Of a stretch of 64,000 nucleotides of DNA, positions 9,117-21,319 are shown in pieces. The notes under the pieces were generated by a model that saw only the letters and a list, made by a program, of their open reading frames with translations, was not told where the DNA came from and did not search any database. The stretch covers positions 345,647,495-345,711,494 of the forward strand of contig NC_053392.1 in assembly GCF_905171765.1 (NCBI RefSeq). Reading direction: 5' to 3'. Source of the DNA: Bufo bufo. Lineage: Eukaryota > Chordata > Amphibia > Anura > Bufonidae. Both the position numbers and the translations under genes were made by a program. Within the stretch, counting starts at the first letter, position 1, and each line of letters starts with the position of its first letter.

Positions 9117-11347
9117 TTATAAGAAGCCGAATAATTCCATGTCTGCATTCAAACCTTTTGGTAGTAGGGTATTGAACTCAAATATCCTCTTAGATTCCAT
9201 CCTAGACATCTGGAGGATATGGTTGCCCCCTCTCCATGTATATTTGACTTTTTCTAACGCAATATATTTGAGGCTTGATGGATCACTACCATGATGATCT
9301 TTATAATGTTTAGATAGTGAATGCAGGTCATATCCCTTCTTAATATTTGCGACATGTTCTGACACTCTCTTTTTCAAAGTTCGCTTAGTTCTGCCGATGT
9401 ACTGTTTACGGCACGGACATTCAATTAAATAGATGACACTCGTTGAGTCACATGTCAATCCTTCCCTAATATCCATTGAGAATGAGTTTTGTGTCGACTG
9501 TGCATTTAAAGTTTTTTTAGGAAAATTCGTGATTTTACAGTTGGAACACCGTCCGCATCTGTAAAAACCACTAAAGGATAACCAGTTTTGTTTCTCTTGC
9601 GTAGTGAGATTCTTTTTTTTCACTGATGGAGCAACTTTAAGACCCAAATTAGGGACCCTAGTATACACAATTTGAGGTATAGTGTTTAGTAGTGGTCCAA
9701 CTATTTTGTCTCCAAGCAGGTGATGCCAGTATTTCTTAATTATTCTCTCCATGCCTTTGTACTGTGCATGGAAAGGTAAGATTATTCTCAATGTATCTTC
9801 TGTTATTTCTCTCTGCCTGGGGACAAAGACGTCTTCTCTCCTCATTGTTCTAACTTCCTCTAGTGATCCCTCCAAGAGGTGTGCAGGATATTGTTTTTAA
9901 AAAAATTGTTGTTTTAGTATCTCTGCTTCCATCTCAAATTGTGATTCTTGGGTACAGTTACGTTTTATCCTTCTAAACTGACTTTTTGGCACATTTGTCA
10001 ACCATCTCGGCAAATGGCAGCTTGTGTATAATATGTAACTATTTTTAGTTACTGCTTTTTGATATGTGTTACTGTGACATTGAGATCTAGAAATTGTATA
10101 TTTGTATCACTAGTAGTGGAAGTAAACTTCAGGTTCCAATTATTTTCATTTATTTCTTCCAAGAAGGACGATAGTGCTATTGCTGTATCCTGCCATATAA
10201 ATATTACATCATCTATGTATCTTCGCCATAGTACCAGACCCGCCCCTAATATTGGTCTGATGGTAGTAGCTTCCCATTGGGCCATAAATAAATTAGCATA
10301 ACTAGGGGCGAATCTGGTACCCATGGCAGTTCCTTTTCTTTGTACATAGAATTCCTCATTAAATGAGAAATAGTTATATGTCGATATGTATTCTACTCCC
10401 TCTATTGTATATAGGATCTGTTCTTCCTTCATAGTATTATGGGTGGTAAGTTGTTGGTATAGGGCCCCCAAACCCAGTTTGTGGTCAATTACTGTATAGA
10501 GTGAATTCACATCTAGGGTGCCTAGGATCCACCCATTCTTGAAGTCCATTTCCTCCAATGTTTTAATAATATCCGTGGTGTCTTTTATATAGGACGGTAT
10601 ATTTTTAACCGTAGGTTGTAATAGCCTGTCTATATAACCTGATAGATTAGAGGAGATGGAGTTGATCCCTGATATTATGGGTCTATCTGGAGGGTTTTTT
10701 GGGTCCTTATGGATTTTGGGAATGCAATATAATATTGGTAATCTTTTTTCAGTATTGATAATGTACTTGGCCTCTTGTTCCAATAGGATCCCAGATTCAG
10801 TACCCTTTTTACAATATTGCACTAATAATCTAAAATATTCCTCCGTGGGGTCTCGTTTAAGTTTTATATATGTGGTTTCATCCTGTAATTGTCTCAAACA
10901 CTCCTGGTTATAATCTTCTGTGTTTAAAACCACTATAGCGCCCCCTTTGTCCGCTGGTCTAATGGTTATATTATTAGCAGATTGCAATTGTTTAATAGCC
11001 TCAGTCTCTCTCTTGGTGAGGTTATTTTTTATATTGTATCCTTTCAATTTCCTCAAATCATTCTCTACACACTTTTTGAACGTTGCCATTTGGTGGCTGA
11101 TCTCTTGTTTTGGATATTGTTTAGAACCTGTTTTCAGTCCTATGTGTACATATTTTTTATGATTAAAATCCCCATTTAATTCTTTTATTATGGGGTTTTT
11201 TATAAAATATTTTTTCAAGCAGAGTTTTCGGATGAATTTTTCCACCCCTATATAAGTGGAAAATGTATCTAGCTTGGTAGTTGGAGCGTATTTCAAGCCT
11301 TTGTTAAGAAAATTTATTTGTACCTCTGTAAGTTCAGTGTTGCTCAA
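9117..11347 (-). pseudogene. PLE family A copy 2, RT plus GIY-YIG endonuclease, multiply broken
   Basis: It is very close in sequence to copy 1 over the whole RT and nuclease region, with the same RYIDD box, CGRCSNCK linker and QYIGRTKR nuclease core. It keeps the Trp codon where copy 1 has an amber stop. It is broken by a 22-base deletion at about 10072 that shifts the frame after the FLDLNVT segment, and by a TAA at 9897-9899. The RT half (10049-11347) and the nuclease half (9117-9875) are separately open. Like copy 1, the RT frame has no ATG and overlaps the end of ORF1. Confidence 0.9.
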
Positions 11348-11352
11348 ATTGA

Positions 11353-12113
11353 CTATACTCGATATGGGTTCTGTTTCTCGTATCTGTTTCGTCTTACAGT
11401 GTCTCCCTCTTCTAATCTTCCTTCTCCCCTGTATGGTTGTGTCTTTCTGTGTGTCCTCAATTCGTAATCCTGTGCCGGATAGTGGGTCTGTGATGCGTAA
11501 TGGTGATTGTGATTCCGTCTGTATAGTGTCTCTTTCATTGGTGTTTGTCGGTGTCTCAAATTGTAATGATGTGTCTGTCTGTGTTCCCTCTCTACTTTCC
11601 TTGTTGGTGTCCGAATTTTTTTCGATTTTGTTTTGTGGTGTGGTGGTGTGTAATCTAAAAAAAGAGGTGATGAAAGTGATTCATATCTATTGTTAGTGGG
11701 GATGTTATATGTGTTTGTGTGTCCCTTCTTATTAGTTTCCTGTTGTGTTTGTGACCGTGTACATTGATTGTGATAATCGTTATTAGTGTCTTCTTCTATA
11801 CTAATATTTTGGACATCATTCAGGTTGGAGTTTTTTAATTTTTTTTATTTTTTGTATATGATATCTTTCTCCAGGGCATCTAGATTTCTACATATTCTTT
11901 GTTGCCATCTATGGGGATAAGACCACTTTGTCCATATTGATTAAGTGCTCTTATTTCCCACTTATTTCGCAATTGTTTCTGTATTCGTTTTTCTAAATTG
12001 CCGAATGTTTCATCAATGTTCCTTCCGGAATCATCATGATTCTCCACAGATGTATCGAAATAATAATTGTCAATTGTCTTATATTTATTATCCATGTGTT
12101 GCCAAATATCCAT
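11353..12113 (-). pseudogene. PLE family A copy 2, ORF1 with internal deletion
   Basis: It corresponds to the 320-residue frame of copy 1 (2890-3852). It starts at the same ATG (12111-12113) and ends at the same TAG. About 203 bases present in copy 1 (about 3450-3652) are missing near 11912, breaking the frame; only 11880-12113 and 11353-11559 remain as open pieces. The central low-complexity basic region is retained in the DNA. Confidence 0.85.
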
Positions 12114-13530
12114 GATGGATCAGTGGGAGCTCAACCAATCGGAGAAAAAGATAAAATTGGAAGAGAAATGGTGGCTCTCTCACTGTACCACTTCTGGAAT
12201 AGTGCACTACCCCTCAGCACTCCCAATGCTGGTGTATAAGAATAAGTGTAAAGTTTGGATAGGGGGTCACTCAATATTAGGCAAACACACGATAATTAGG
12301 TATCCACATAAATTTTATAGGCTTAAAAATACATGCTACAATATTACAAATAAAACATCTCATAAAAACAATTAAAAATACCGCTCAGAAATCAATGGCG
12401 CCAAAAACCTAAAATTCAATGGCGCTGAAAACCATGAGAGGGGCTATTTTTCAATAGCTGTTTGGCCGTAGCTGTTATTAAATAGCTTCAAGTGTTATAA
12501 TCCAGAGACAGTTATAGTTGTGCTTTCCACACTTATTAAAGAGTCATCAGTGTATCCACATTAGAGATAATACAGGATACTTTACTGCTCCTGTAGTCCG
12601 CTTGTATACTGGGATTTTCAAGTGTAATGCTCTGTTGTGAGCTGCAAGGACCTGTGGATAGAGTCTGTATTGGAGCCCCGCGCTCCTGGATGTTCGTAGT
12701 AGCGGTGCCGCTTGGTATCACCGCTTTGACCTTCCAGGACCTGTGTGGCGTCCCACGTGGTTTGCTGGGCGGTCAGGTGAGCTGTAGTTCCAGGCGGGGT
12801 TTTCAAAGTACTTTAGCGTAGAAGATTTATTTCATAGTCGCTTTAAATCCGAATGTGGATATATGGTTGTAGATGTCTCTTCTTAGTAATCCCTCACTGT
12901 CATCACCAAACGCGTTTCGGGGTAAAAAGACCCCTTCCTCAGTGGTTTGACATTAGAGGTATAATGTCCTCTTTTATATAGTATCCCTAATTGACAAATG
13001 TGTGGGTTGGAGCATGGGTTGCACTATGGGTTGGACCAGTGAGGGATATCTTGAAGACCAGGAAGTTCAGTCCAGTTATTAGAACATAAGCTTTTTGGTA
13101 ATTGACTTGTGTTTCATGTGCACTGGTTATATTAACAGATTCAATTTTATATCTCATACGATATATTTCATTTAAATACATATATTAGGCATTAAAACGC
13201 ATAAAATTCGAAAAAACGCATGTGCGGTTTCTGTGCGGTTTCAATGCGTTTTTTCTGGAATTTGGACTAAAATGGATCACATAGTAAAACTGGATACTTT
13301 GCAAAGGTTAAAATATGAAATTAATACATTGTACACATGCAAAGTCCGGAATCGAGATGGGACTCATTCTAACAACATATATATACAACTGTCATAAACA
13401 ATCCATATATTGTCATAGAAATATTTTGAGGAATATTGAACAAAGTGTCAGTGATTTTCAGCTTCAATAACTTTTAATAATCCAGATATGTAGATATATA
13501 TAAAAATATAGAAATATGGAAATATAGATG
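12114..13530 (-). repeat. PLE family A pLTR, 5' of copy 2
   Basis: This near-complete copy of the pLTR matches 3853-5290, with a small deletion near 12460 (missing a segment present at about 4198-4216). It carries a hammerhead at 12895-12955. It ends abruptly at 13530, where the inverted copy 3 begins. Confidence 0.85.
12895..12955 (-). ncRNA. Hammerhead ribozyme, PLE family A (copy 2 pLTR), decayed stem I
   Basis: The catalytic core, stem II and stem III are identical to the copy at 4655-4715. The distal half of stem I is damaged: GACATTA stands on the + strand where GACAGTG would pair. The core is intact but the tertiary or distal stem support is weakened. Confidence 0.8.
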
Positions 13531-15003
13531 TATTAAAACATTGGAGGAAATGTACTTCAAGAATGGGTGGATCCTAGGCACCCTAGATGTGAATTCACTC
13601 TATACAGTAATTGACCACAAACTGGGTTTGGGGGCCCTATACCAACAACTTACCACCCATAATACTATGAAGGAAGAACAGATCCTATATACAATAGAGG
13701 GAGTAGAATACATATCGACACATAACTATTTCTCATTTAATGAGGAATTCTATGTACAAAGAAAAGGAACTGCCATGGGTACCAGATTCGCCCCTAGTTA
13801 TGCTAATTTATTTATGGCCCAATGGGAAGCTACTACCATCAGACCAATATTAGGGGCGGGTCTGGTACTATGCGAAGATACATAGATGATGTAATATTTA
13901 TATGGCAGGATACAGCAATAGCACTATCGTCCTTCTTGGAAGAAATAAATGAAAATAATTGGAACCTGAAGTTTACTTCCACTACTAGTGATACAAATAT
14001 ACAATTTCTAGATCTCAATGTCACAGTAGGGGATAATAAACTTATATGTAACACATATCAAAAAGCAGTAACTAAAAATAGTTACATATTATACACAAGC
14101 TGGCATTTGCCGAGATGGTTGACAAATGTGCCAAAAAGTCAGTTTAGAAGGATAAAACGTAACTGTACCCAAGAATCACAATTTGAGATGGAAGCAGAGA
14201 TACTAAAACAACAATTTTTAGAAAAACAATATCCTGCACACATCTTGGAGGGATCACTAGAGGAAGTTAGAACAATGAGGAGAGAAGACTTCTTTGTCCC
14301 CAGGCAGAGAGAAATAACAGAAGATACATTGAGAATAATCTTACCTTTCCATGCACAGTACAAAGGCATGGAGAGAATAATTAAGAAATACTGGCATCAC
14401 CTGCTTGGAGACAAAATAGTTGGACCACTACTAAACACTATACCTCAAATTGTGTATACTAGGGTCCCTAATTTGGGTCTTAAAGTTGCTCCATCAGTGA
14501 AAAAGAAGAATCTCACTACACAAGAAAAACAAAACTGGTTATCCTTTAGAGGTTTTTACAGATGCGGACGGTGTTCCAACTGTAAAATCACGAATTTTCC
14601 TATAAAAACTTTAAATGCTTAGTCGACACAAAAATCATTCTCAATGGATATTAGGGAAGGATTGACATGTGACTCAACGAGTGTCATCTATTTAATTGAA
14701 TGTCCGTGCCGTAAACAGTACATCGGCAGAACTAAGCGAACTTTGAAAAAGACAGTGTCAGAACATGTCGCAAATATTAAGAAGGGATATGAACTGCATT
14801 CACTATCTAAACATTATAAAGATCATCATGGTAGTGATCCATCAAGCCTCAAATATATTGTGTTAGAAAAAGTCAAATATACATGGAGAGGGGGCAACCA
14901 TATCCTCCAGATGTCTAGGATGGAATCTAAGAGGATATTTGAGTTCAATACCCTACTACCAAAAGGTTTGAATGCAGACATGGAATTATTCGGCTTCTTA
15001 TAA
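13531..15003 (+). pseudogene. PLE family A copy 3, 5'-truncated RT plus GIY-YIG, inverted
   Basis: This plus-strand copy begins within the RT at the segment before NGWILGTLDVNSLYT, so the N-terminal half and ORF1 are absent. It holds GTAMGTRFAPSYANLFM, RYIDDVIF, the CGRCSNCK linker and the QYIGRTKR nuclease core. A one-base deletion near 13871 shifts frame just before RYIDD, and a TAG at 14620-14622 (CAG in the other copies) breaks the linker. The remaining pieces are 13541-13885, 13822-14622 and 14644-15003. Confidence 0.9.
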
Positions 15004-16490
15004 ATGGGGCGCTGGCCAGGTGGGACAGAGACATCTGTGTCAGGCTGTTTTTCCCAGCACCCAGATCTCTCTCTCCTGTCAGCTCAGCGCCCCCCTTTTC
15101 ATCTATATTTCCATATTTCTATATTTTTATATATATCTACATATCTGGATTATTAAAAGTTATTGAAGCTGAAAATCACTGACACTTTGTTCAATATTCC
15201 TCAAAATATTTCTATGACAATATATGGATTGTTTATGACAGTTGTATATATATGTTGTTAGAATGAGTCCCATCTCGATTCCGAACTTTGCATGTGTACA
15301 ATGTATTAATTTCATATTTTAACCTTTGCAAAGTATCCAGTTTTACTATGTGATCCATTTTAGTCCAAATTCCAGAAAAAACGCATTTAAAACGCACAGA
15401 AACCGCACATGCGTTTTTTCGGATTTTATGCGTTTTAATCCCTAATATATGTATTTAAGTGAAATATACCGTATGAGATATAAAATTGAATCTGTTAGTA
15501 TAACCAGTGCACATGAAACACAAGTCAATTACCAAAAAGCTTATGTTCTAATAACTGGACTGAACTTCCTGGTCTTCAAGATATCCCTCACTGGTCCAAC
15601 CCATAGTTCAACCCATGCTCCAACCCACACATTTGTCAATTAGGGATACTATATAAAAGAGGACATTATACCTCCACTGTCAAACCACTGAGGAAGGGGT
15701 CTTTTTACCCCGAAACACGTTTGGTGATGACAGTGAGGGATTACTAAGAAGAGACATCTACAACCATATATCCACATTCGGATTTAAAGCGACTATGAAA
15801 TAAATCTTCTACGCTAAAGTACTTTGAAAACCCCGCCTTGAACTACAGCTCACCTGACCGCCCAGCAAACCACGTGGGATGTCACACAGGTCCTGGAAGG
15901 TCAGAGTGGTGATACCAAGCGGCACCGCTACTACGAACATCTAGGAGCGCGGGGCTCCAATACAGACTCTATCCACAGGTCCTTGCAGCTCACAACAGAG
16001 CATTACACTTGAAAATCCCGGTGTACAAGCGGACTACAGGAGCGGTAAAGTATCCTGTATTATCTCTAATGTGGATACACTGATGACTCTTTAATAAGTG
16101 TGGAAAGCACAACTATAACTGTCTCTGGATTATAACACTTGAAGCTATATAATAACAGCTACGGCCAAACAGCTTTTTTAAAGGTGCTGGTGCTATTGAA
16201 AAATAGCCCCTCTCATGGTTTTCAGCGCCATTGAATTTTAGGTTTTTGGCGCCATTGATTTCTGAGCGGTATTTTTAATTGTTTTTATGAGATGTTTTAT
16301 TTGTAATATTGTAGCATGTATTTTTAAGCCTATAAAATTTATGTGGATACCTAATTATCGTGTGTTTGCCTAATATTGAGTGACCCCCTATCCAAACTTT
16401 ACACTTATTCTTATACACCAGCAGTGGGAGTGCTGAGGGGTAGTGCACCATTCCAGAAGTGGTACAGTGAGAGAGACACCATTTCTCTTA
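15004..16490 (+). repeat. PLE family A pLTR, 3' of copy 3
   Basis: It is the reverse complement of the 3853-5290 region and directly follows the copy 3 coding remnant. It contains a hammerhead at 15675-15735. It stops near 16490, where L1 coding sequence on the minus strand begins, so the PLE inserted into or truncated the LINE. Confidence 0.85.
15675..15735 (+). ncRNA. Hammerhead ribozyme, PLE family A (copy 3 pLTR)
   Basis: The core CUGAGGA, stem II and full two-part stem I (CACTGTC with GACAGTG) are intact. The stem III loop is changed from GC to AC (GAAACACGTT), which leaves the two stem III pairs intact. Predicted cleavage follows the second T of GTT. Confidence 0.83.
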
Positions 16491-17110
16491 CAATACCGAG
16501 ATGCTTAAACTGATCCACTACTGGTAGATTAAGAAAGCGCTCCGGCCAACCATGATCCCAAAGAGGCATGATAGCCGATTTCGTCCAATTTATGTGCAAG
16601 CCCGAGTAAGTACCAAACTTTTCTATCACATCAATTGCACTTGGAAGGGTCCGCTCAGGCTCATCTATAAACAGGAGGAGATCGTCTGCGTACAGGCCCA
16701 CCTTCTCCTCTCTATGTCCTTTGGAGATCCCCTTAAAAGACTCATCCTGCCTAATACGCAAGGCTAAGTGCTCTATCACTACCGCAAACAGCAAGGGGGA
16801 AAGGGGGCAGCCCTGTCTGGTGCCTCTATGCAATGTAAAGGAATCCGACTGGGATCCATTAACTAGTATGTTCGCTTTAGGTCTCTGATACAAAATGTTA
16901 ACCCATCGTATGAACTTCGGACCAAACCCAAACTCCCTCAGAATTCGCAAGAGGAAGGGCCACTCCACAGAGTCGAAGGCCTTGGCCGTATCAAGAGACG
17001 CCAGGGCCCATTTCCTACCCTCCGCCACTCCTATCTGTGCAATGATCTGAGCTCTTCTAATATTGTCAGAAGTGGTCCTACCGGGCATGAATCCAGCTTG
17101 ATCCTGATGT
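16490..17110 (-). pseudogene. L1/Tx1-type LINE ORF2 fragment: reverse transcriptase
   Basis: Minus-strand reading gives HQDQAGFMPGRTTSDN, DTAKAFDSVEWPFLL (first catalytic Asp region), GTRQGCPLSPLLFA and the catalytic GLYADDLLLF box. This order and wording is that of L1-superfamily reverse transcriptase. The fragment starts at the mariner junction (17111) and is cut off near 16490 by the PLE pLTR, so the thumb and C-terminal domain are missing. The apparent Met start on this strand lies in transposon sequence and is not genuine. The upstream RT segment that should join it to the endonuclease domain is deleted. Confidence 0.9.
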
Positions 17111-17111
17111 A

Positions 17112-17749
17112 CAGGGTGGGCCATTTATATGGATACACCTTAATAAAATGGGAATGGTTGGTGATATTAACTTCCTGTTTGCGGCACATTAGTATATTTG
17201 AGGGGGGAAACTTTTCAAGATGGGTGGTGACCATGGCGGCCATCTTGAAGTCGGCCATTTTGAATCCAACTTTTGCTTTTTCAATAGGAAGAGGGTCATT
17301 TGACACATCAAACTTATTGGGAATTCCACAAGAAAAACAATGGTGTGCTTGGTTTTAACGTAACTTTATTCTTTCACAAGTTATTTACAAGTTTTTGACC
17401 ACTTACAAAATGTGTTCAATGTGCTGCCCATTGTGTTGGATTGTCAATGCAACCCTTTTCTCCCACTCTTCACACACTGATAGCAACACCGCAGGAGAAA
17501 TGCTAGCACAGGCTTCCAGTATCCGTAGTTTCAGGTGCTGCACATCTCGTATCATCTGAAGGCAATCGTCTATGCTGTACAAGTGGTCAGAAACTTGTAA
17601 ATAACTCATGAAAGAATAAAGTTACGTTAAAACCAAGCACACCATTGTTTTTCTTGTGAAATTCCCAATAAGTTTGATGTGTCACATGACCCTCTTCCTA
17701 TTGAAAAAACAAAAGTTGGATTCAAAATGGCCGACTTCAAAATGGCCAC
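17112..17749. mobile_element. Mariner-type element remnant inside L1 ORF2
   Basis: The left end begins CAGGGTGGGCCATTTATATG directly after TA (17110-17111), identical to the left end of the element at 25,969. It keeps the left inverted repeat, a C-terminal transposase scrap (17403-17609, minus strand; residues such as SVCEEWEKRVALTIQHNGQ match the larger copy) and the inner part of the right inverted repeat. The outer about 130 bases of the right repeat are missing and L1 sequence resumes at 17750. Confidence 0.88.
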
Positions 17750-19075
17750 ACTCAGCCTAGGGTGTTCCACCTCCGCAATATAGTCACTCAGCTCCCCTTC
17801 AGTGTAGTGTACTGCAGAGCTATACAGTGATTGATAAAACCGCTTGAAGCCATCAAGTATTCCTTCAACAGATTCCATCAATTGTCCCTCCGGGTTCAGT
17901 ATTCGGAGTACCGGGGGGGACGATTGATTAGCCCTAGCAATTTGAGCCAAGCGTCTACCCGCTCTATCCCCCGATTCAAATGACTCCTGCTTCATGAAGA
18001 ACATTCTGCGTTCGCTCTTTTCCTTGAGATACAGCATATATGACCTACCTCTAGTCATCCATTCTATCCTGTTCCCTTCCGTGGGGTAAGCACAAAAAGA
18101 GGCCTCAGCCTCCCTGCATTTGGTGTGCAGCTCTAGTTCCTGGCGAGCTGTGTCCCTTTTCACAAAAGATATTGAGGACTTTAAACAGCCCCTCAGGTAA
18201 GCTTTCAAGGTGTCCCATAATAACAAGCTCTCCGTCTCATCCCCCTGTACTTCTAGGAAGACCCTCAACTGATCAGGAATCCTATCATTCTGTGTCAATA
18301 GGGAAAGCCAGAAGGGATGGATCCTCATCTTTCCCCCCCTAGAGGTGACCCCGGGAATATTAAAGCGCGCCACCACCGGAGCATGATCTGATGGTCCCTG
18401 CGGCTCATAAGTAATGGCAACCAAATCCGTATACACTGCAGCATTACCCAAAATATAGTCAATTCTCGAGAGCGCCCCCCTAGTAGGGGTAAAACAGGAA
18501 TATTCCCTCAGCTGTGGGTTCCTAAGTCTCCACAAATCCAACCATCCCAATTCTGCGGCAAGTCTAAACAATGTGGTTACAGAATGGATCCCAGTCCCCC
18601 TCCCATCAGGCGGGCGGTATCTGTCCAGTTCCTCCTGCATAACCATATTGAAGTCCCCCATACAGATCAATCGGGCCGAGGGATATTGCGCCGCAAACCC
18701 AAAAATCACTTTAAGGAGTGAGACTCTAGCCGGGGGGGGATTATGTAGGTTGATAATAACATAAGGGATGTGGTTAATAAAGCCATACACTAACAAATAT
18801 TGACCCTCTGGGTCAGCAGCAGACTGTTGCGGTTCCCATATAAGTCCCTTGCGCACTAAAATGGCCGTGCCTCTAGAGTTCGAAGTGCCATATGACTGAA
18901 GTGACCACTGCACCCACTGTTTAATGATTCTGTGCCCAGTGTCAGCCGTCAGATGAGTTTCTTGAAGTCCCAGAACGTGAGGGCTATAACGTCGCACATG
19001 CGAGAATACCGCAATTCTCTTGTTCGGAGCTCCCAAGCCTCTCACGTTCCAGGACATCACCACCAGAGATCCCAT
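17750..19075 (-). pseudogene. L1/Tx1-type LINE ORF2 N-terminus: APE-type endonuclease
   Basis: It starts at an ATG (19073-19075) with MSWNVRGLGAPNKR, typical of L1-clade ORF2. The APE endonuclease signature follows: LQETH (catalytic Glu), the ICMGDFNM box, SRIDYIL and SDHAPV near residue 240. The rest to about residue 440 is the linker before the RT, ending at VEHPRLSV. There the frame runs into mariner sequence; the reading frame to 17627 is chimeric. Within the retained part I see no stop. The role in life is nicking target DNA for target-primed reverse transcription. Confidence 0.9.
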
Positions 19076-19627
19076 AATGTAGGTATAGGGTCAACCCCCC
19101 TGCAATTCAGAGTGCCATCAGTCGAGCCAATGGAACCCCGTCTCATTACATAGATTCGCCTCACATCCACAATCCCATATGAAAATTGATGTGACCATGC
19201 CTTAAGTAACATAATAAATATATAACATAACAGGTGAACACCTAACACCACTAAACCTGCATCCAGTGCATGCATCGTAGTGTTAGTTACGTGGCAATGT
19301 ATTCGGGGACCAGTGCGGGAGGGAGAAGATGTTATGCCCGCACAGGTAGCCGATCACTCCCCATACTATGCAAAAATAATTCAGCTGCAGGTGCAAATGA
19401 GCCTCTATAGGTACATGCATGTTAATCCAGACCACCCAAGGTTCAATTTCAACAATAGAACTAAATAGATAGTCATAGTGGTCTAGCAGCAAAGAACATC
19501 ACATCAAATGCAAGTGAGGTAGAAAATTGCACCAAAATACAAAATAAACTAAACTCAGTGGCAAGGCTCCCCCATTATGCCTTCTAGGCACCCAGAAATA
19601 CTTGCATCACAAGGCTGGTAGCTCAAA
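19076..19627 (-). other. L1 inter-ORF spacer
   Basis: This 550-base stretch lies between ORF1 and ORF2 of the LINE and has no convincing coding sequence. It is longer than the short spacer of mammalian L1; nothing else was recognised. Confidence 0.5.
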
Positions 19628-20566
19628 TTAGCGCTGTCTTGAACGCCTAACGACCCAGTCCTCCGCTTCTTTCGGATCAGTGAAAAATATAGGCCTATCC
19701 CCATCCACCACACGGAGACGCGCCGGGTACGCCATCGAGTATTGCAAGTTCAGTTCTCTGAGGCGTCTTTTAACCGATACGAATGTGGCCCTCTTCTTCT
19801 GTAGGTCCGCAGAAAAGTCCGGGAATAGCGACACGTTGGCATTATCGTCCATCATTGCACCCTTGCTCCTCGCCTGGCTGAGGATTAAATCCCGATCTTT
19901 CCAATTTAGTAGACGGGCGAGCAGGGGCCTCGGCGGTGCACCCGGCGGAGGTGGTCTAGCCGGAACCCTGTGCGCTCTTTCTACAGCGTAGGCCGCCGAG
20001 AACGGGGAATTGGGCCTTGAACCATACCTCCAAGAAACTGGCCGGGTCTCTCCCATCCGCTCTTTCAGGCAGTCCCAGGATTCTCACATTTTTGCGTCGG
20101 GCCCGGTTCTCTAAATCGTCGCACTTCTGCCGCCATAATCCGACAGCTCTCTCCACCTCCGTCAGTCTCGAGTCCAGCGGTCTGGTGTAGTCCTCCAGCT
20201 CCGACACCCGAACCTCTGTCTGCTTTACTCTTTCCCTCAGCTGTTGCACGTCCTGCCTTAGCAGGCCAAGATCGACTCGCACCTCCTCTATCTTACATGT
20301 GAGGGAGGATTGGCAGGAGGATATCGCTGTTAAGAGCTGCTCTGACACCGCTTTCAGTGTGATCTCAGGTTCCCCAGCATCTTCAGGCTCCGACTGCTGT
20401 GCGGCCTGGCCTCGCGTCACCGCTGCACGTGGAGTGGCGGGAGCCGCGGCGCCATGTTGGTTCTCCTGGCGGGCATATTCTTTAAGCTTGTCTGCCGCGG
20501 ACCTTGCTGGGTCCCATTTCGTGATGTCTGGGCTTCCTCCTTCTCCTCTGCACTTGCCACTCTAGA
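19628..20566 (-). pseudogene. L1/Tx1-type LINE ORF1 protein (RNA-binding chaperone), frameshifted
   Basis: The + strand coordinates 20420-19956 encode a coiled coil (about 100 residues with heptads such as LREQ-like and VSELEDYTRPLDSRL), followed by the RRM entry ENRARRKNVRILGLPE. The frame then shifts near 19985, and 20056-19628 continues with HRVPARPPPPGAPPRPLLARLL and a C-terminal domain ending EDWVVRRSRQR. This domain order is the L1 ORF1p one. Upstream of the first usable ATG the frame stays open to about 20566, with SPDITKW and DPARSAADKLKEYARQEN, so the original start appears lost. ORF1p binds and packages LINE RNA. Confidence 0.85.
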
Positions 20567-20976
20567 TCTGAGGTAGGCAGCTTGGCAGGATTAGTCAGGA
20601 CAAGGTACAGGGAACGGAGCCGCTCTCAAGTGCGTGCGTTCATGCCGGCAGTTAGCCACGCCCCCGGATCAATTTATTTTTAATTTTTTTCTGTTCAGTG
20701 ACCGATCAGATGGACCCTTAGGCTGGTGTGAAACACAGCTTTTTGTTGCATTTTTTTAGCCACAAACAGAAGTGGATCCAGCAAGGAAGAGAAGTATAAA
20801 TCAGTGTTTTATATTTCTTATTGCTTTCAACACAGTTTTAGCTTTGACTCAAAAAAACTGCCATATAAAGCTGTGTGTGACACCCTAACTTGATATACAA
20901 AGTTCGCTTTGTAATTATATATTTATTTAGTGTTTCTAGAAGATACAGCCCTATAATGCAAGTGGGCAAAAGAATA
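20567..20976. other. LINE 5' flank and non-coding spacer
   Basis: No coding region was seen. 20567-20665 probably includes 5' UTR of the LINE. 20717-20892 is an imperfect short inverted repeat (TTAGGCTGGTGTGAAACACA at the left, its relative reversed at TGTGTGTGACACCCTAA), probably a small foldback element. Confidence 0.4.
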
Positions 20977-21319
20977 TACAGTGCCTTGAAAAAGTATTCA
21001 TACTCCTTGAACTTTTTCACATTGTTTCACATTACCCCTACAATTTTAAATGTATTTTATTGGGATTTTGTGTGATAGATCAACACAAAGTGTGTGTGAA
21101 GTGAAAAGAAAATGCTGGTTTTCAATTTTTTTTAATAAAAATCGTAAATGTGTGGCGTGCATTTGTATTCAGCCCCTGTACTCTGATACCCCTAAATTAA
21201 ATCCAGTGTGAACAATAGCCCTCAGAAGTCACCTAATTAGTAAAGAGAGTCCACCTGTGTGTAATTTATTCTCAGTATAACTACAGCTGTTCTGTGAACA
21301 ACAATGATCAAACGGCATC

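Noticed and set aside
16411..17124. Met-initiated RT frame including both ends as a single gene
   Set aside because: Its first codons come from the mariner end and its last from the PLE pLTR; only 16490-17110 is LINE sequence.
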